Assembly (NCBI GenBank): GCA_002150815.3 | Contig: NDFF03000210.1 | Location: forward strand, 1-37,275 | Direction of reading: 5' to 3' | From: Grammothele lineata | Lineage: Eukaryota; Basidiomycota; Agaricomycetes; Polyporales; Polyporaceae | DNA: 37,275 bases | Shown: piece by piece, positions 10,652-20,256 of the stretch | Layout: each line of letters starts with the position of its first letter | Position numbering within the stretch: the first letter of the stretch is position 1 | Program-made: the position numbers and the translations under genes | Notes under the pieces: generated by a model | What the model saw: the letters and a program-made list of their open reading frames with translations, nothing else | Database searches by the model: none | What the model was told of the DNA's origin: nothing

Positions 10652-12077
10652 ATGAGCTACTCCGACGTCTTCTACGTTGTCCTCGGGGGGCCGAACCCTG
10701 GAATCCACAGCGCCTGGTACGTATTAAACCTTATCTACCGTGCTTCTCGCTTCTAACACCGCACAGGCCGGAGAAGGCGGCCCTGGGGGCCTACCGCCGT
10801 CTCACCCCCATCGTCGTCTGCTGCGCCGATGAGTCGGATGCGCGGGAGATCGCGACCCTCAACGATACCGTCTTCAACGTGTATGCGGACAACGACGCTC
10901 ACCGCCTCGCCTACCATGTCCAGCAGAGCGACGTCGAAATTCGCAGCTCGCGCATGTATGAAATCCATGTGGCGAAACCCAAGGGCTACGCAGGAGTTTT
11001 CTTGGATATTTCATGGTAAGTCTTTACTATCTTCTTTCCCCCTCCCCTTTCCGCCCGCCTACCCTCGTCTCTTGCCATAGGGACTTCATCGAGAACTAGC
11101 TGGGCGAGCCGGGCGAAAAGATCCCGTCGCACGTTCGTTTCAAGAAGTTTGAAGACGTTCGCAATGCGATCGTCTACATGCTCTCCAAGCCGGGCTTCAA
11201 TCTCCCCCCCATCCCCGCCCAAGGAGTTATACCGCCGCCGCCGCCACTACCCGCGGTCCAGATCCCCGCCGCATCCGTTGAGCCACGCCCCCCCCTCGTG
11301 CGCGCCAGACGTTGCACAGTCCCCCGCGCGCGCAGCTGCTTCCGCGCGCCCTCAAGACACCGTCGCGGGGCGTGCATCTTACGCCATCGCTGGGAACAGC
11401 AGCGCCTCGGAGGCAGCGCCGCGCGTCATGCCCGACGCCTTATCGGATGAACAGTTAGCACGAGGTAAGTAACCACCCTTATCAATATATGATGCGATCT
11501 AACTTCACATGCACATCTAGCTATCGAGACGAGTGCGACTCGTTTGCAGGGCACGCGCATTGTCGAGTCCCCTGCTGTGAGGGTCGTCCACGACGCGGGG
11601 CACGCGACTGCGCGCGTCGATCGTCATGTGGGACGGTGCGCTCCTGATGCGCGCCCCTCACAGGTTGGGACCCCGCCGCCCGGCGGCCGTGGTGGCGGTG
11701 GCGGCGATGATGGCAGCGACGGCGGCGACGGCGGCGGCGATGACGATAATGACAGCGACGACGTCATTTTTGACGGCGACGATGGTCATCGCGGGCCTCC
11801 TCCTGCCGTCGCCCATGCCATGGGCCAGCTCGTATGGCCTCTGAGCGTCACTGAGGCGCACGTTCGCCGATATCCGCTGCGGTTGGGTGACGCGGTCAAT
11901 GAGTTCTTCCGGCGCAAGCACGCCACCGACCACCAGCTTTGGTGCGTTATCCAGGCGCTCTCGGAGAGCCGATCAATGCCCGAGTTTTGCCACATGCTCG
12001 TCAAGGCTTTGGATAGTGCTTGGACCGCTGGTGAGTGCGAGGAGCTCTGGTACGCGATCGAATGGCCTGTCGTGTAA
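10652..12077 (+). pseudogene. Cargo gene of element 1 with stop and frameshift
   Basis: Predicted exons are 10652-10716, 10767-11015, 11081-11464 and 11521-12077. The frame is good until a TAG at 11097-11099 (codon 111), after which the same frame runs on. A second break is a run of eight C (11288-11295): reading moves by one frame there, as one extra C would cause. The N-terminal segment (YVVLGGPNPGIHSAW) with the later VRFKKFEDVRNAIVYML loosely resembles the two halves of an RNase H1 N-terminal (viroplasmin-type) domain with a large insert. That is a weak impression. The rest is a Pro/Ala stretch, a Gly/Asp-rich linker and a C-terminal block of about 90 residues of unknown role. A truncated 110-aa product is possible. 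The TAG fits one transition from a Trp or Gln codon. Confidence 0.6.
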
Positions 12078-12283
12078 ATAGTATTGTCTTGATAGTGCGA
12101 TATGTAAATCTATTTCCCTCTCCCATCCCTCCTCGTGTGTTGATTGGTGTGCAACCTCACGAACACGAGGCAGATCTTCAATTCACAAAAAGAAGGGCCG
12201 CCACGTAAGGAGCCCGCCCACTACCAGCCTACGAACTTCTCTCTCTCACACTCGTGCTTCTTTTCTCACCGACGCTGCCACAG

Positions 12284-14055
12284 ATGGCTCGGACACGCAC
12301 ACCGGCGACCCTGAAGCATGTCTCCGTCAACAAGCTCGGGGGCGGTTCCCGCAAGATTGGGCCCAAGCGCATCCGGCTGCCCTGGAGAACCAAACCTAAA
12401 CGTCACAAGCTCACGTACCCCGAACGGAAGGCCCTTCTTGAGAAGCACCGCAAGAAGAAGGGAGATGTCAATGAGCGTCTCAAGGAAATTCGTGAGTATG
12501 TCCTCAATGCCGCGATCAAGATGAAGGAGGATTTTGGGGGGCACGACCACAAGTATTACTACCGGCTCGTGATGCAGCAATCCGAGCTCGCGTTCTCGGA
12601 CCCTCAAGCCATCTCCCTCTGGAACGCGTTCGTGAGCGCTGAGTACTCGGAATTCAATAAAGGTACATTTTGGCCCCTCCATCTTACTTAGATCTCGCGC
12701 TTGTATGCAACCTCAGACCGCGGCGACACAGACTCCGAGAACCCGGAGCCGCGGCAAAGGGTCTCCGACTTTTACATCACCATCCTCAAGGAGAAGTGGG
12801 CCGCGATGTCCCAGGAGGAGCGCGAGGAGTACCGCGACATCGTCAAGGAGCTCACAGCGCGCCGTGAGAATCGCAAGCAGGGCATCCAAAACGTCGAGCT
12901 GAACGCGTTCAATGACGCGTGTAGGACCCTTGCTGCTGTGCAGCGCGAGGTAAGTCATCCGCGTCCTCGTGATTCATGTACTGACTCCGTCAATCTGCCA
13001 GCTCGAGTGCCTCTACGAGCGGACGGGCGTGACGACTCTGTTGTTCGCCACGCGCGAGTCGGCCGACCAATACCTCGCGCCCTACGCCTTCTACGCTACA
13101 GAGCGTGTGGCGGAATTTGTAGAGCTCGTCAGCCAAGGGTCAGTGGGGAATTTTGCGGCTCGCCTGGATGCATGGTGCGTCGCGGGCATCGAGGGTACGT
13201 GCGCGCGTTATCATTATATTTGACAGATTACTGATGTGTACATTACAGGTGTTTCTAAGAAGCACCGCGCGGCGCTGATGTCGTTGAAGGAACAATGCGC
13301 CGAGCTCATCCTCAAGAAGCTGCGTAAGTCATTCTTGACTCGTTTGTGATAGTTTTGCTCATATTCTCATAGAGGAGGCGTGCACGCGCGGACGTCCTAT
13401 GCGAATGCTGTATGTGAACTTTGGTTTACATATTACATACAAGCACGGCATCATTCTGGAGAACTGGCCCCTGGCGTGCTTCGCTGCACCTGGGAGCTTC
13501 AGCTCCGTCCCTACCCTCACCATTCTCCTCAACGCCTGGACGTCAGGAGCCATGTCCTTCCGGTCCCTCAGCGACGAAGAGTGGTCGGCGTGGCGGGACG
13601 CACACGACAACGGCCAGAACCCCCTCGGGGTCGTCTTCACCAACGACGCGCCCGTGCCCGCGCCCGCGTCGGAGACCACACCCGCGCCCGGCGAGACCAC
13701 GCCCGCGCCCGATGCCACGCCCGCGCCCGATGCCATGCCCGTGCCCGAGCTCGCGCCCGCGCCCGCGCCCGCACCTGCGCCCATGCCCACGCCCGCGATC
13801 ACGCCGACGCCCGTCCCCGCATTGGTGGGCCTAATGTTCTTCAACGCCTCTGCCCCTTCCGCAGGGTCCGACTTCCAGGTCCCCAAGAAGCCACGCAAGC
13901 AGCGTTCGGACGCGGGCCAGAAGCACGGCCCTTGCAAGGCGAAGGGTGCTGCCGCCTCCTCTCCATCCACCCCAGCTGCGACGTCTGTGAGCGGTGGATC
14001 ACCTGCGCCCGAGACCCCTGCTGCTGGGTCACCTGGTACATCGACCCCCTTGTGA
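12284..14055 (+). CDS. Accessory protein of element 1 (520 aa, HMG-like region)
   Basis: Exons 12284-12662, 12717-12949, 13002-13194, 13249-13323 and 13373-14055 join in frame (1,563 nt, no internal stop). The protein matches my memory of a large agaricomycete family of unknown function. It has a basic N-terminus. A helical region near 100-190 contains LKEKWAAMSQEEREEY, which looks like the end of an HMG box. A conserved globular block follows (GVTTLLFATRES, about 230-320), then a block with NWPLACF and LLNAWTSGAMSFRSLSDEEW. The tail is Pro/Ala-rich, with PAP and TPAP repeats. It lies 206 bp after the damaged gene on the same strand. A role in DNA binding or assisting transposition is inference. 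The start is the ATG that begins MARTRTP; upstream in-frame codons are non-ATG. Confidence 0.82.
13640..13815 (+). repeat. CCCGCGCCC coding minirepeats
   Basis: Short GC-rich units (CCCGCGCCC, CACGCCCGCGCCCGATGC) repeat here and encode the PAP, TPAP and ATPAPDA runs in the tail of the preceding protein. Such runs expand and contract easily. The reading frame is kept. Confidence 0.7.
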
Positions 14056-14779
14056 ACATTCCCCGTAGCACGTTTCCCCTCACAGCTCTCATTAGTTCCC
14101 GCTCTCGCCACTACTCACGTCTCGACTTACGCCTCGCGCACGCGCGCTGTACTTAGTCTTTGTCTCTATCGTACGCTTTGTTATGAGTAATCAAACTATG
14201 ATCTAGTGGCATTAGAACTTGAGTGAAAAGACTATTAGTACACTCACTTAGCAGGAATTGTAATCGAAGATGATACATAGCGCATCGGAGATCCAATGCC
14301 AGGCGCCGTTCGCTTGGTGATGCGCCCATCAGCGAAGCTCACCACGTGCCGTATCTCCATACTGATCGGCCGACATCACATCTGCACCGAGGGATTACCT
14401 CCCGCAAACTTGGCTCCGCTTCCGCTACAGCTCAGGGAATACGTATCATAGCATAGTACATACATGCCATTCTATGTGCTACGTACATTAGAGACCGACG
14501 GAGTTGAGAGAAAATTGAAGGCCAGTGAGGCTCTCAAGGTTCGGGGAAACACCGGTTCTGCCACAACTGGTGCCGATTTGCTGGCCGTGCGCGCGTGCGC
14601 GGGTGGTGCCTGGCGGATGATGATGAGAACTTTCACCCTGGTGCCGTACCTACTACTTGCCCATCCTTGCCTGTGCCCCACGTCGCAAGCCTGTCGTCGG
14701 CCCTACAGTAGTGCTGGAAGACATAAGTATGCTCGTATGACGGACACAGAGCAGCGGGAGGGGGCGGGACTTGGCGGGA
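14056..14779. other. 3' noncoding region of element 1
   Basis: The 724 bases between the last gene and the right TIR hold no supported gene. A stop-limited frame at 14464-14796 shows no domain and runs into the TIR. Some terminator or 3'-UTR sequence is expected here, but I could not define it. Confidence 0.45.
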
Positions 14780-15482
14780 ACGGCGGGACGGAGTGATGCC
14801 GCCCTCACGATGCCGCTCGTGCCGACGGCGCGGGCGTGCCTGCCCACCCGATCGCCCGCGCACCGCTCTAGCGCCCCGCCCAATCTTATCGCCCGCCCCC
14901 GTGTTACCGTGTTATCGCGCCGTCATCTTATCTCCCACCGCCGCCCCCCCCCCGCCCGCTTACATAAAGTATCCCGCCCTCCCATTTACGGGAGGGACGC
15001 GGTGGGCCTTGTCCGACGGGCCTGGGGTTAGCGGTCACGCGTTATTCGTACAGAGAAGTACCAATACATTATGTTTACAAAAAGAACGGGAGAAAACGGC
15101 CGGGAGGGAGGGCGGGGAGAGAAGGGAGGCGTGCTCGTCGTCGGGAACGGCGGCGGTGGGGGCTCTGGTGGCGGGGGCGCGCGGGGGGCGCGCGGCGGGG
15201 GCGCGTTGCCGGGCGTGCCGGACGGGAGACAGGAGCGCTGGCGGGGGGCACGTGATATGATGACGTACCTGCGCTGCCTCCCGGGAGATGCCGGCGGGGG
15301 ACTTGCACGCTGGGAGAGTCCCCCAGTATAGGGGAGGGCATCCTTTCTTCCAGGGAATTATTAGAGCTATCCGTAGTCCAACTGGGAGGGTGGGGGTTAT
15401 TCACCTTGCAAGTTCTACGCATTTGGCAAGCCCCCAGGGGTCCATCAAGTCTTGGTAACTAAGCGATCGTGAGGATCAGGTG
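14780..15482 (-). repeat. Right TIR of element 1 (703 bp)
   Basis: This is the inverted partner of 5317-6019, of the same length, ending GGATCAGGTG. The differences I saw from the left arm are all transitions, for example ATAAATGGG against GTAAATGGG and CATTGTGAG against CATCGTGAG. Confidence 0.92.
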
Positions 15483-15490
15483 GGCCCGGT
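15483..15490. repeat. Right 8-bp target-site duplication of element 1
   Basis: GGCCCGGT is identical to 5309-5316 and abuts the right TIR end. Confidence 0.9.
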
Positions 15491-16089
15491 TCGAGGGGCT
15501 GCGAACGGCGGCCCGATCGGACCGTTACCCTAGCCCTCATGAGCTCGTCGAGGACATGGTGCCCCTGGGCGAGGACAATGTCCGTATCGGGTGATTGGTC
15601 ATTCACCGGACGAGTCCAGGCTGGCCTCGGTCCCGTAAACGCCCGAGCGCGCTGCGGCGCGGGCGTTACCTGTGCGCTAGCACCCGGTACGGGCACCGCC
15701 TGTGCGCTGGCATTCGGGGAGACCCTCGGTGCTGCAGCCCTAAGGCGGGCGCGCTCGGACCGAGGCGTCGAAGAAGCTTGAGGTTCAATAGGTAGGCCGG
15801 CGGGAAGCGAGCAAACGCTCAAGGGTCGTAGAGAAGCCCCTCCCGTTGGGGAACCCCCTATGGGGCGTGCTCGGAGCACGGGGGAATTGCGAATAACATT
15901 CGCGATTCGAGTCCTACTGACTCGAGGCGAGCCTGCGCCCGCCGGACTATTCGTCCTGCCCTGCGGCTGGACTGAGGGAGTGCCGAAGCCTCCTGGCATT
16001 GAGGGGCGCTCGTCGCGAGCGCGGACGCGAGGCTGGTTGGCTCCTGGTGAGCGGCCAGCATCGCGCGAGTCTTGAGGGGGTGTAGACAT
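15483..16089 (-). pseudogene. gag: Gag of LTR element A, N-terminal part
   Basis: The start codon is at 16087-16089 and the frame is open for 202 codons to the target site of element 1. Beyond it, reading runs 12 codons into the TIR and stops. Joined to 5308, skipping element 1 and one target copy, the codon phase matches and the frame continues through a short linker to the internal Met at 5246. The undisturbed gag would thus be well over 1,100 residues. This part is Pro/Ser/Arg/Ala-rich with no folded domain visible, as in the disordered N-terminus of many fungal gag proteins. The leader to the possible LTR end is 64 nt. Confidence 0.85.
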
Positions 16090-16153
16090 CTAGTCTGCGT
16101 GCCTATCGCACAATGAATAGAAGTCCACGATGCGTGGATGGGGTGTAAAAAAG

Positions 16154-16331
16154 TGTAAGGGTTTACTTGAGGAGCTTCTATCACGCCGGGTGTACACCAG
16201 ACCAATCTCTATTCGAGATGCTATGGGTACACAGATGACGTAGTAGGAAGAAGCTAAGGAGCGCCTGGCCGGGCGCGCGTCCTTACAGACGCGCGCCTGA
16301 TTACGAGTCATCTAATCTAATCTCCGTTACA
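16154..16331 (-). repeat. Possible 5' LTR (178 bp) of element A
   Basis: Read on the minus strand, the segment starts TGTAACGG and ends CCCTTACA, inverted termini matching at seven of eight positions. It lies where the 5' LTR of element A should be. It also marks the point where the RNase H region of element B breaks off. Against it, the size is short for a gypsy LTR, no TATA box or primer site is clear, and the matching 3' LTR is not in the window. Confidence 0.35.
16272..16297. repeat. Strong GC hairpin
   Basis: GGCGCGCGTC and GACGCGCGCC form a perfect 10-bp stem around the 6-nt loop CTTACA. It lies inside the possible LTR of element A, near its U3 end. It may be a structural part of the LTR; a regulatory role is unproven. 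Confidence 0.7.
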
Positions 16332-17355
16332 CCGTTAGAGTCTGCCTGTTGGAGTATTGCACCTGTCACGAATTTCGACGCGTCTGATTTTATGAAGAAT
16401 GGTTTGTTTTTATCTGGCATGAAAAGGACTGGTGACGAGATGAATCTAGCCTTAAGTTTGTTGAATGTGTCCTGTTCCACCGATGTCCATTCCTATTGCT
16501 TATCCTTCTTGGTGAGCTTGTGCAGGGGCCGTGTGAGTTCCGAATAGTTGGGGATGAATCGCCGGTAGAAATTGGCGAATCCTAGGAATGACCGCACCCC
16601 TTTGACAGAGGATGGTTCTGGCCAGTCTTCTATTCCTTTGAGCTTTACGGGGTCCATGGCCAGGGTGTCAGGTTTCACGATGAGTTCGAGGATTTCTACT
16701 TCTTCTACGTCAAAGAGACACTTCTCCGGTTTAAGGTAGAGGTTGTTTTCTTGCAGCCTTTGGAGTACTCTTCGCATTCATCCTTTGTGGGTCTTTCTGT
16801 CTTTGGAGAATAGCAGCATGTCGTCCATGTAGATGACGAGCCATCCTTCCTCTATCATGTCACTGAAGAGGTCGTCTATGAGGGCTTGAAAGGTGGCCGG
16901 CGAGTTGCAGAGTCCAAAAAACATGACCGTTGGTTCAAAGAGTCCTCGTTCGCATTTGAATGCTGCTTTCCACTGGTCTCCATCTTTCATCCTAACATTG
17001 TTGTATCCAGAGCGCAAGTCCAGTTTAGAGAAGACCGTGGCACCTTTGAGCTTATCCATGAGGTTCTGGACGAGCGGGATGGGGTACGAGTTCTTGATCG
17101 TTCCTTCGTTTAGGTAGCGGTAATCCTGGCATGGTCGCAGGGATCCATCCTTCTTCCCGGTGAAGAAGAATGGTGATGCCATAGGGGATTGCGAGGGGCG
17201 GATGTATCCTTGACGAAGGTTCTCGTCGATGAACTCGTTCATAAGCTCAGTTTCTTTTAGAGATAGCGGGTAAACCTTGCAGTTCCGAGGGACGAAGTCT
17301 GGTTTCAGGTTGATGGCGTGGTCGTACTCGCGGGAGATGGGGAACCGTTCATGTT
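16332..17355 (-). pseudogene. pol: Reverse transcriptase/RNase H fragment of gypsy element B
   Basis: The frame reads from 17355 downward: the DHAINL region, then RT with [28 protein letters not shown] and catalytic YMDD (16820-16831). After a TGA (16778-16780) comes the RT thumb ([14 protein letters not shown]). After a TAG (16490-16492) the RNase H entry [17 protein letters not shown] continues to about 16332, where it breaks at the possible LTR of element A. Integrase is absent. Both stops could come from one transition (CGA to TGA, TGG to TAG). Upstream, reading ends at a TAA near 17361, next to the LTR-like insert. This is a Ty3/gypsy polymerase relic that copied element RNA into DNA when intact. 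Confidence 0.85.
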
Positions 17356-17375
17356 GAACTTACCATATTTAGGAC

Positions 17376-17836
17376 TGTTACGTAGTCACGGACACTGGAT
17401 TGCTGTACGATACTTCTATCTTTCGATACCGCATGGTCTCTTGTCTTCTATCACTGTCCTGTGTATTTCTGTGCGTTCTACGACGCTTCTGTGATTCTTT
17501 GGCTGTGCGTAGCTGTACTTGTGACCTGTTCCTTTGTTCCAGATATGTACATCCTTGTATTTGTATTAGTTCACATGCGGACATCCTGTCTATCACTCGC
17601 TTACGTATGCTACTCCTGCTCGTGTATATAAGGAGGACTTTCCCCTACGCACTGCTCCTCAGTCTTCGCTCTCATACTGAGGAGTAAGTACACTCGTTTA
17701 CATCTATGCTTACTATGCTTACTTACACGTACTTGTAGTCGCATTACTGTGTGTCTTACAGGTACCGTTATATGCAATATAACTGAGTCTTCGCTCTCAT
17801 ACTGAGGATCGCATTACTGTGTGTCTTACAGGTGTC
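17376..17836 (+). repeat. LTR-like insert in element B pol
   Basis: The segment starts TGTTACG, carries a TATA box (TATATAAGG, 17625-17633) in plus orientation and splits the protease-RT linker from the RT. The right edge is uncertain: I found no CGTAACA end and no target duplication. Near its right side CTTCGCTCTCATACTGAGGA occurs twice (about 17665 and 17787), and so does CGCATTACTGTGTGTCTTAC, pointing to an internal duplication. Most likely it is a solo or truncated LTR. Confidence 0.45.
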
Positions 17837-17860
17837 ACACGGCGGCGCTGCCCTTCAGGT

Positions 17861-18859
17861 TCAGCTCTCTACTGCGGTTCTAGACTTTGACAGTTCAGAC
17901 ACTTTCTTCTCAAACACATCTTTGTAGTCCTGGTAGTCCGGTGGGATAAGCTCTTCAGTGGTCTTGGGGCTTTCCAGAGCATGTTGCCTTTGCGCCATTT
18001 CCATTGCCAGGTTAACCTTTACATGTATCCAATGTCCTCGTGCATAAGAGAAGGCGGCCGAATGTTTCCAGTGCGTTACATGTCCGATGTGTGGGCTGCC
18101 TTCTCCTTCGTCGAGGTGTTCTTCAGCGAGTGGTTCCTCTTCGTTGAAGAATATTCTGATGACTGGTTCTCCTCGCACATAGGCAATGAGGAGATCATCC
18201 GGGTCAAGGTCAATCGGTTCCTCAAAAGGTGGAGGGCAGTGATGCTCATCCGTGCCTGGTTCGGCAAGTTGTGCGGTGCCGGCATTGGCTTCTTCTAGGC
18301 AATGGCCGAGGGAAGGGTCTAGATGGGAAATCATTTGGTCGATAGGTTCAGGTTCGTCTTCTACCGTTGCTCGCGGTCATGGCTTTAGTGACTCTGCTTC
18401 AGAGGACCATTCAAATTCTACCTTCCCAGTTTGCTAGTCGATTTTCGTGTTGGTCCGCCGAAGCCAGGGGAGCCCTAAGATTATGGCTTCCTTTCCTAGT
18501 GAGGTTGCGAGTAGCCGTGTTCGTCGGGTTATGCCTGCAATGGATAGTTCCCTCCAAGCGTAGTGTGTAATTACTCCTTGCTTGTTCTGGGTGCCGTCGA
18601 CGTTGTATACAAGTATATGGTTAATGAGCGGGGTGAGGGCAATGTTGTTGTCTCGAGCGAATTGTTCGTCAATGAACATTTCTTCAGCTCCAGAGTCAAT
18701 GAGGGTAGGGGTTTTGACGGTTCGGTCAATCGTGACTGGAATACACATAGATCGATTGCTGACGTTTGCTAGTATTACAGGAGAGACCGTGATACGGGGC
18801 CATGCTGACGTCGATTCAGATGGCCGCTTCAAAAACCCTCTGCCTCTGCGATGTTTGCT
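17861..18859 (-). pseudogene. pol: Protease and linker fragment of gypsy element B
   Basis: In one frame from 18859 down, an aspartic protease has its active site LIDSGAEEMFID (Asp-Ser-Gly at about 18689-18697) and the later LGLPWLR motif. A TAG follows at 18434-18436. Then comes VEFEWSSEAESLKP, a TGA, and an acidic linker ending IPPDYQDYKDVFEKKVSEL, the typical lead into gypsy RT. Both stops could be single transitions from Trp and Arg codons. The frame differs from the gag fragment and equals that of the RT piece beyond the LTR-like insert. The protease would mature gag-pol. Confidence 0.8.
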
Positions 18860-19290
18860 ACCTCCTCTCTCTCCGCGGGTGTAAACGTGTGAAATAGGGC
18901 TCGTACGCGAGAGACTGGGGCGTCCTGTTCTACTGGAGCAGGGTTGTTGGGTTCTGAGGCTGCAATTCTGATTTTGCGGTAGGCAGGGGTATTCGTCGTT
19001 CCTTGGTTGGGGCTCGCAGGGTTGGCGTTCCTCTGGGGGCAGTCCCATTGACCATGTCCGAGTTCGCAGCATCTGAAACATTGTCCCTCCTTCTTGTACC
19101 GGGTTCGTTCTTCGTCCGTGAGCTTCCTCAGCCTGATGGTGTTAGAAGACTTGCCCTGGGTGGAGATTGTCGATCCTTTTGAGTCTGACGACTTCTTCTC
19201 TGATGATCCCTTGGTGAGTTCCTGTCCTTTACGCCATTGGAGATCCAAACGGGATGCAAGGGTGTAGTAGTGTAAGGATGGGCGCTTGGG
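18829..19290 (-). pseudogene. gag: Gag C-terminus of gypsy element B with zinc knuckle
   Basis: The fragment reads from a TAG near 19291 through LASRLDLQWRKG to a CCHC zinc knuckle CFRCCELGHGQWDC (C-x2-C-x4-H-x4-C, around 19043-19084). It ends at a TGA near 18829, overlapping the protease frame. Such knuckles bind element RNA. No gag core is left: upstream sequence is lost or unrecognisable before element 2 begins about 75 bp away. The gag/pol frame change here fits a gag-pol frameshift design. Confidence 0.78.
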
Positions 19291-19366
19291 CTACCTTTCT
19301 GAGCGTGCCGTCGCGCCAGCCCCCCTCCCGGTGCCTCATGCTACGCTCGTCCGTGCCTGTAGGCAT

Positions 19367-19398
19367 GGGCTTGCGCAAGCTCTTCGAGCTTGCGTCAG
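19367..19398 (+). repeat. Left terminal hairpin of element 2
   Basis: CGCAAGCTC and GAGCTTGCG pair around TTC, next to the GCTTGCGCAAGC palindrome. The right end at 33231-33259 has an analogous hairpin. Both share GGGCTTGCG at the outer edge and a GCTTGCGTCAGC-like word. Confidence 0.7.
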
Positions 19399-19432
19399 CT
19401 GAGCCACTTCAGTCAGCGTCACTAGATAAACC

Positions 19433-19446
19433 GGACTACATAGTCC
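19433..19446. repeat. GGACTACATAGTCC palindrome, left end
   Basis: Six-base arms GGACTA and TAGTCC flank CA. A 16-bp perfect version is at 33151-33166 near the right end. It sits between the terminal hairpin and the palindrome array, as on the other side. Confidence 0.75.
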
Positions 19447-19452
19447 GTGCCC

Positions 19453-20130
19453 ATCTAGATAGACTCGTATCTAGTACACAGTAGAGCGCTTCTGGAGAGC
19501 TATCTAGAAGGGTATCTAGTTGAGTATTCTACTACCCCCTCCCCTCCATAGCATCTAGATATGTAGGGATCTAGATATGACATGTACGTGAACGTGTGTA
19601 GTGTTACCCATCTAGATACATAAGCTCTAAGACTATATCACTCGCGCGAAGCCATCTAGATAGAAGAACCCATAAGATAAGTAGGTGAGTGTGCCTATTA
19701 TCTAGATAGGAAAGTTGTAAGGGTATAGTACATGCCCGAACGCATCTAGATAATGAAGGCGCGAGGGCGAGGACGTGCTCGCGAGCATCTAGACGTTCAC
19801 ACCGGTACTCGCGCAGCGTGATCTAGATACTGACGTTGTGAACCAGCACGCGCAAACCAGCATCTGCCATCTAGATGAACAGATGGCAAGGGTATAGTCC
19901 ATGCGCGAAACTATCTAGATACGAAAGTTGTAAGGGTATAGTCCATGCGCGGACGCATCTAGATGGTGAGGCCATGAAGCCTAGCGCGCGCGCGCATTTA
20001 GATGGGACATTCGCCCGAATGAGTACGCGCACGACCATCTAGATGCTCAAGCTGCGGGTTACAGCCCATGCGCGCGGCTGTCTAGATGAGACTAATGCGA
20101 AGGTCAGTATACGCGCGCGACCATGTAGAC
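19453..20130. repeat. Left subterminal array of ATCTAGAT palindromes
   Basis: Perfect copies start at 19453, 19553, 19569, 19610, 19654, 19700, 19744, 19821, 19869, 19913, 19957 and 20037. Near-copies lie at about 19468, 19502, 19513, 19786, 19996, 20079 and 20122. A 44-bp step is common. Some spacers share the word AAGGGTATAGTCCATGCGCG. No gene lies here. I saw no perfect copy outside the two arrays. Subterminal binding sites for the transposase are the simplest explanation (inference, as for Ac/Ds-type elements). Confidence 0.88.
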
Positions 20131-20256
20131 GTCGAAATCACACTAGTTCGCTTCCCCACAGAATGAGATGGATATCGAATGTATACAGAACGTCCGTGGG
20201 CGGCACAGGGGGATGGAGAAACGAACGCGCTGATACCTATACGTATTCGCACCTTA

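Larger units (their letters stand above)
5317..15482. mobile_element. Complete KDZ DNA transposon, element 1 (10,166 bp)
   Basis: The element is bounded by 703-bp TIRs (outer ends CACCTGATCC / GGATCAGGTG) and the 8-bp duplication GGCCCGGT. It carries three plus-strand genes: a KDZ transposase (6647-10125), a damaged gene (10652-12077) and an intact accessory gene (12284-14055). It sits inside the gag gene of element A. Removing it plus one target copy restores the gag frame exactly, which independently confirms both ends. The arms differ at about six positions by eye, all transitions, so the insertion is young. With intact ends and transposase it may be autonomous (inference). Confidence 0.93.

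Noticed and set aside
13380..14156. A 258-codon frame overlapping the 520-aa cargo gene
   Set aside because: It is the shifted frame of GC-rich repeats; the correct frame joins upstream exons and carries family motifs.
19453..20130. CRISPR-like array
   Set aside because: The repeat is an 8-bp palindrome with irregular spacing and decayed copies, in a fungal transposon with no cas genes.
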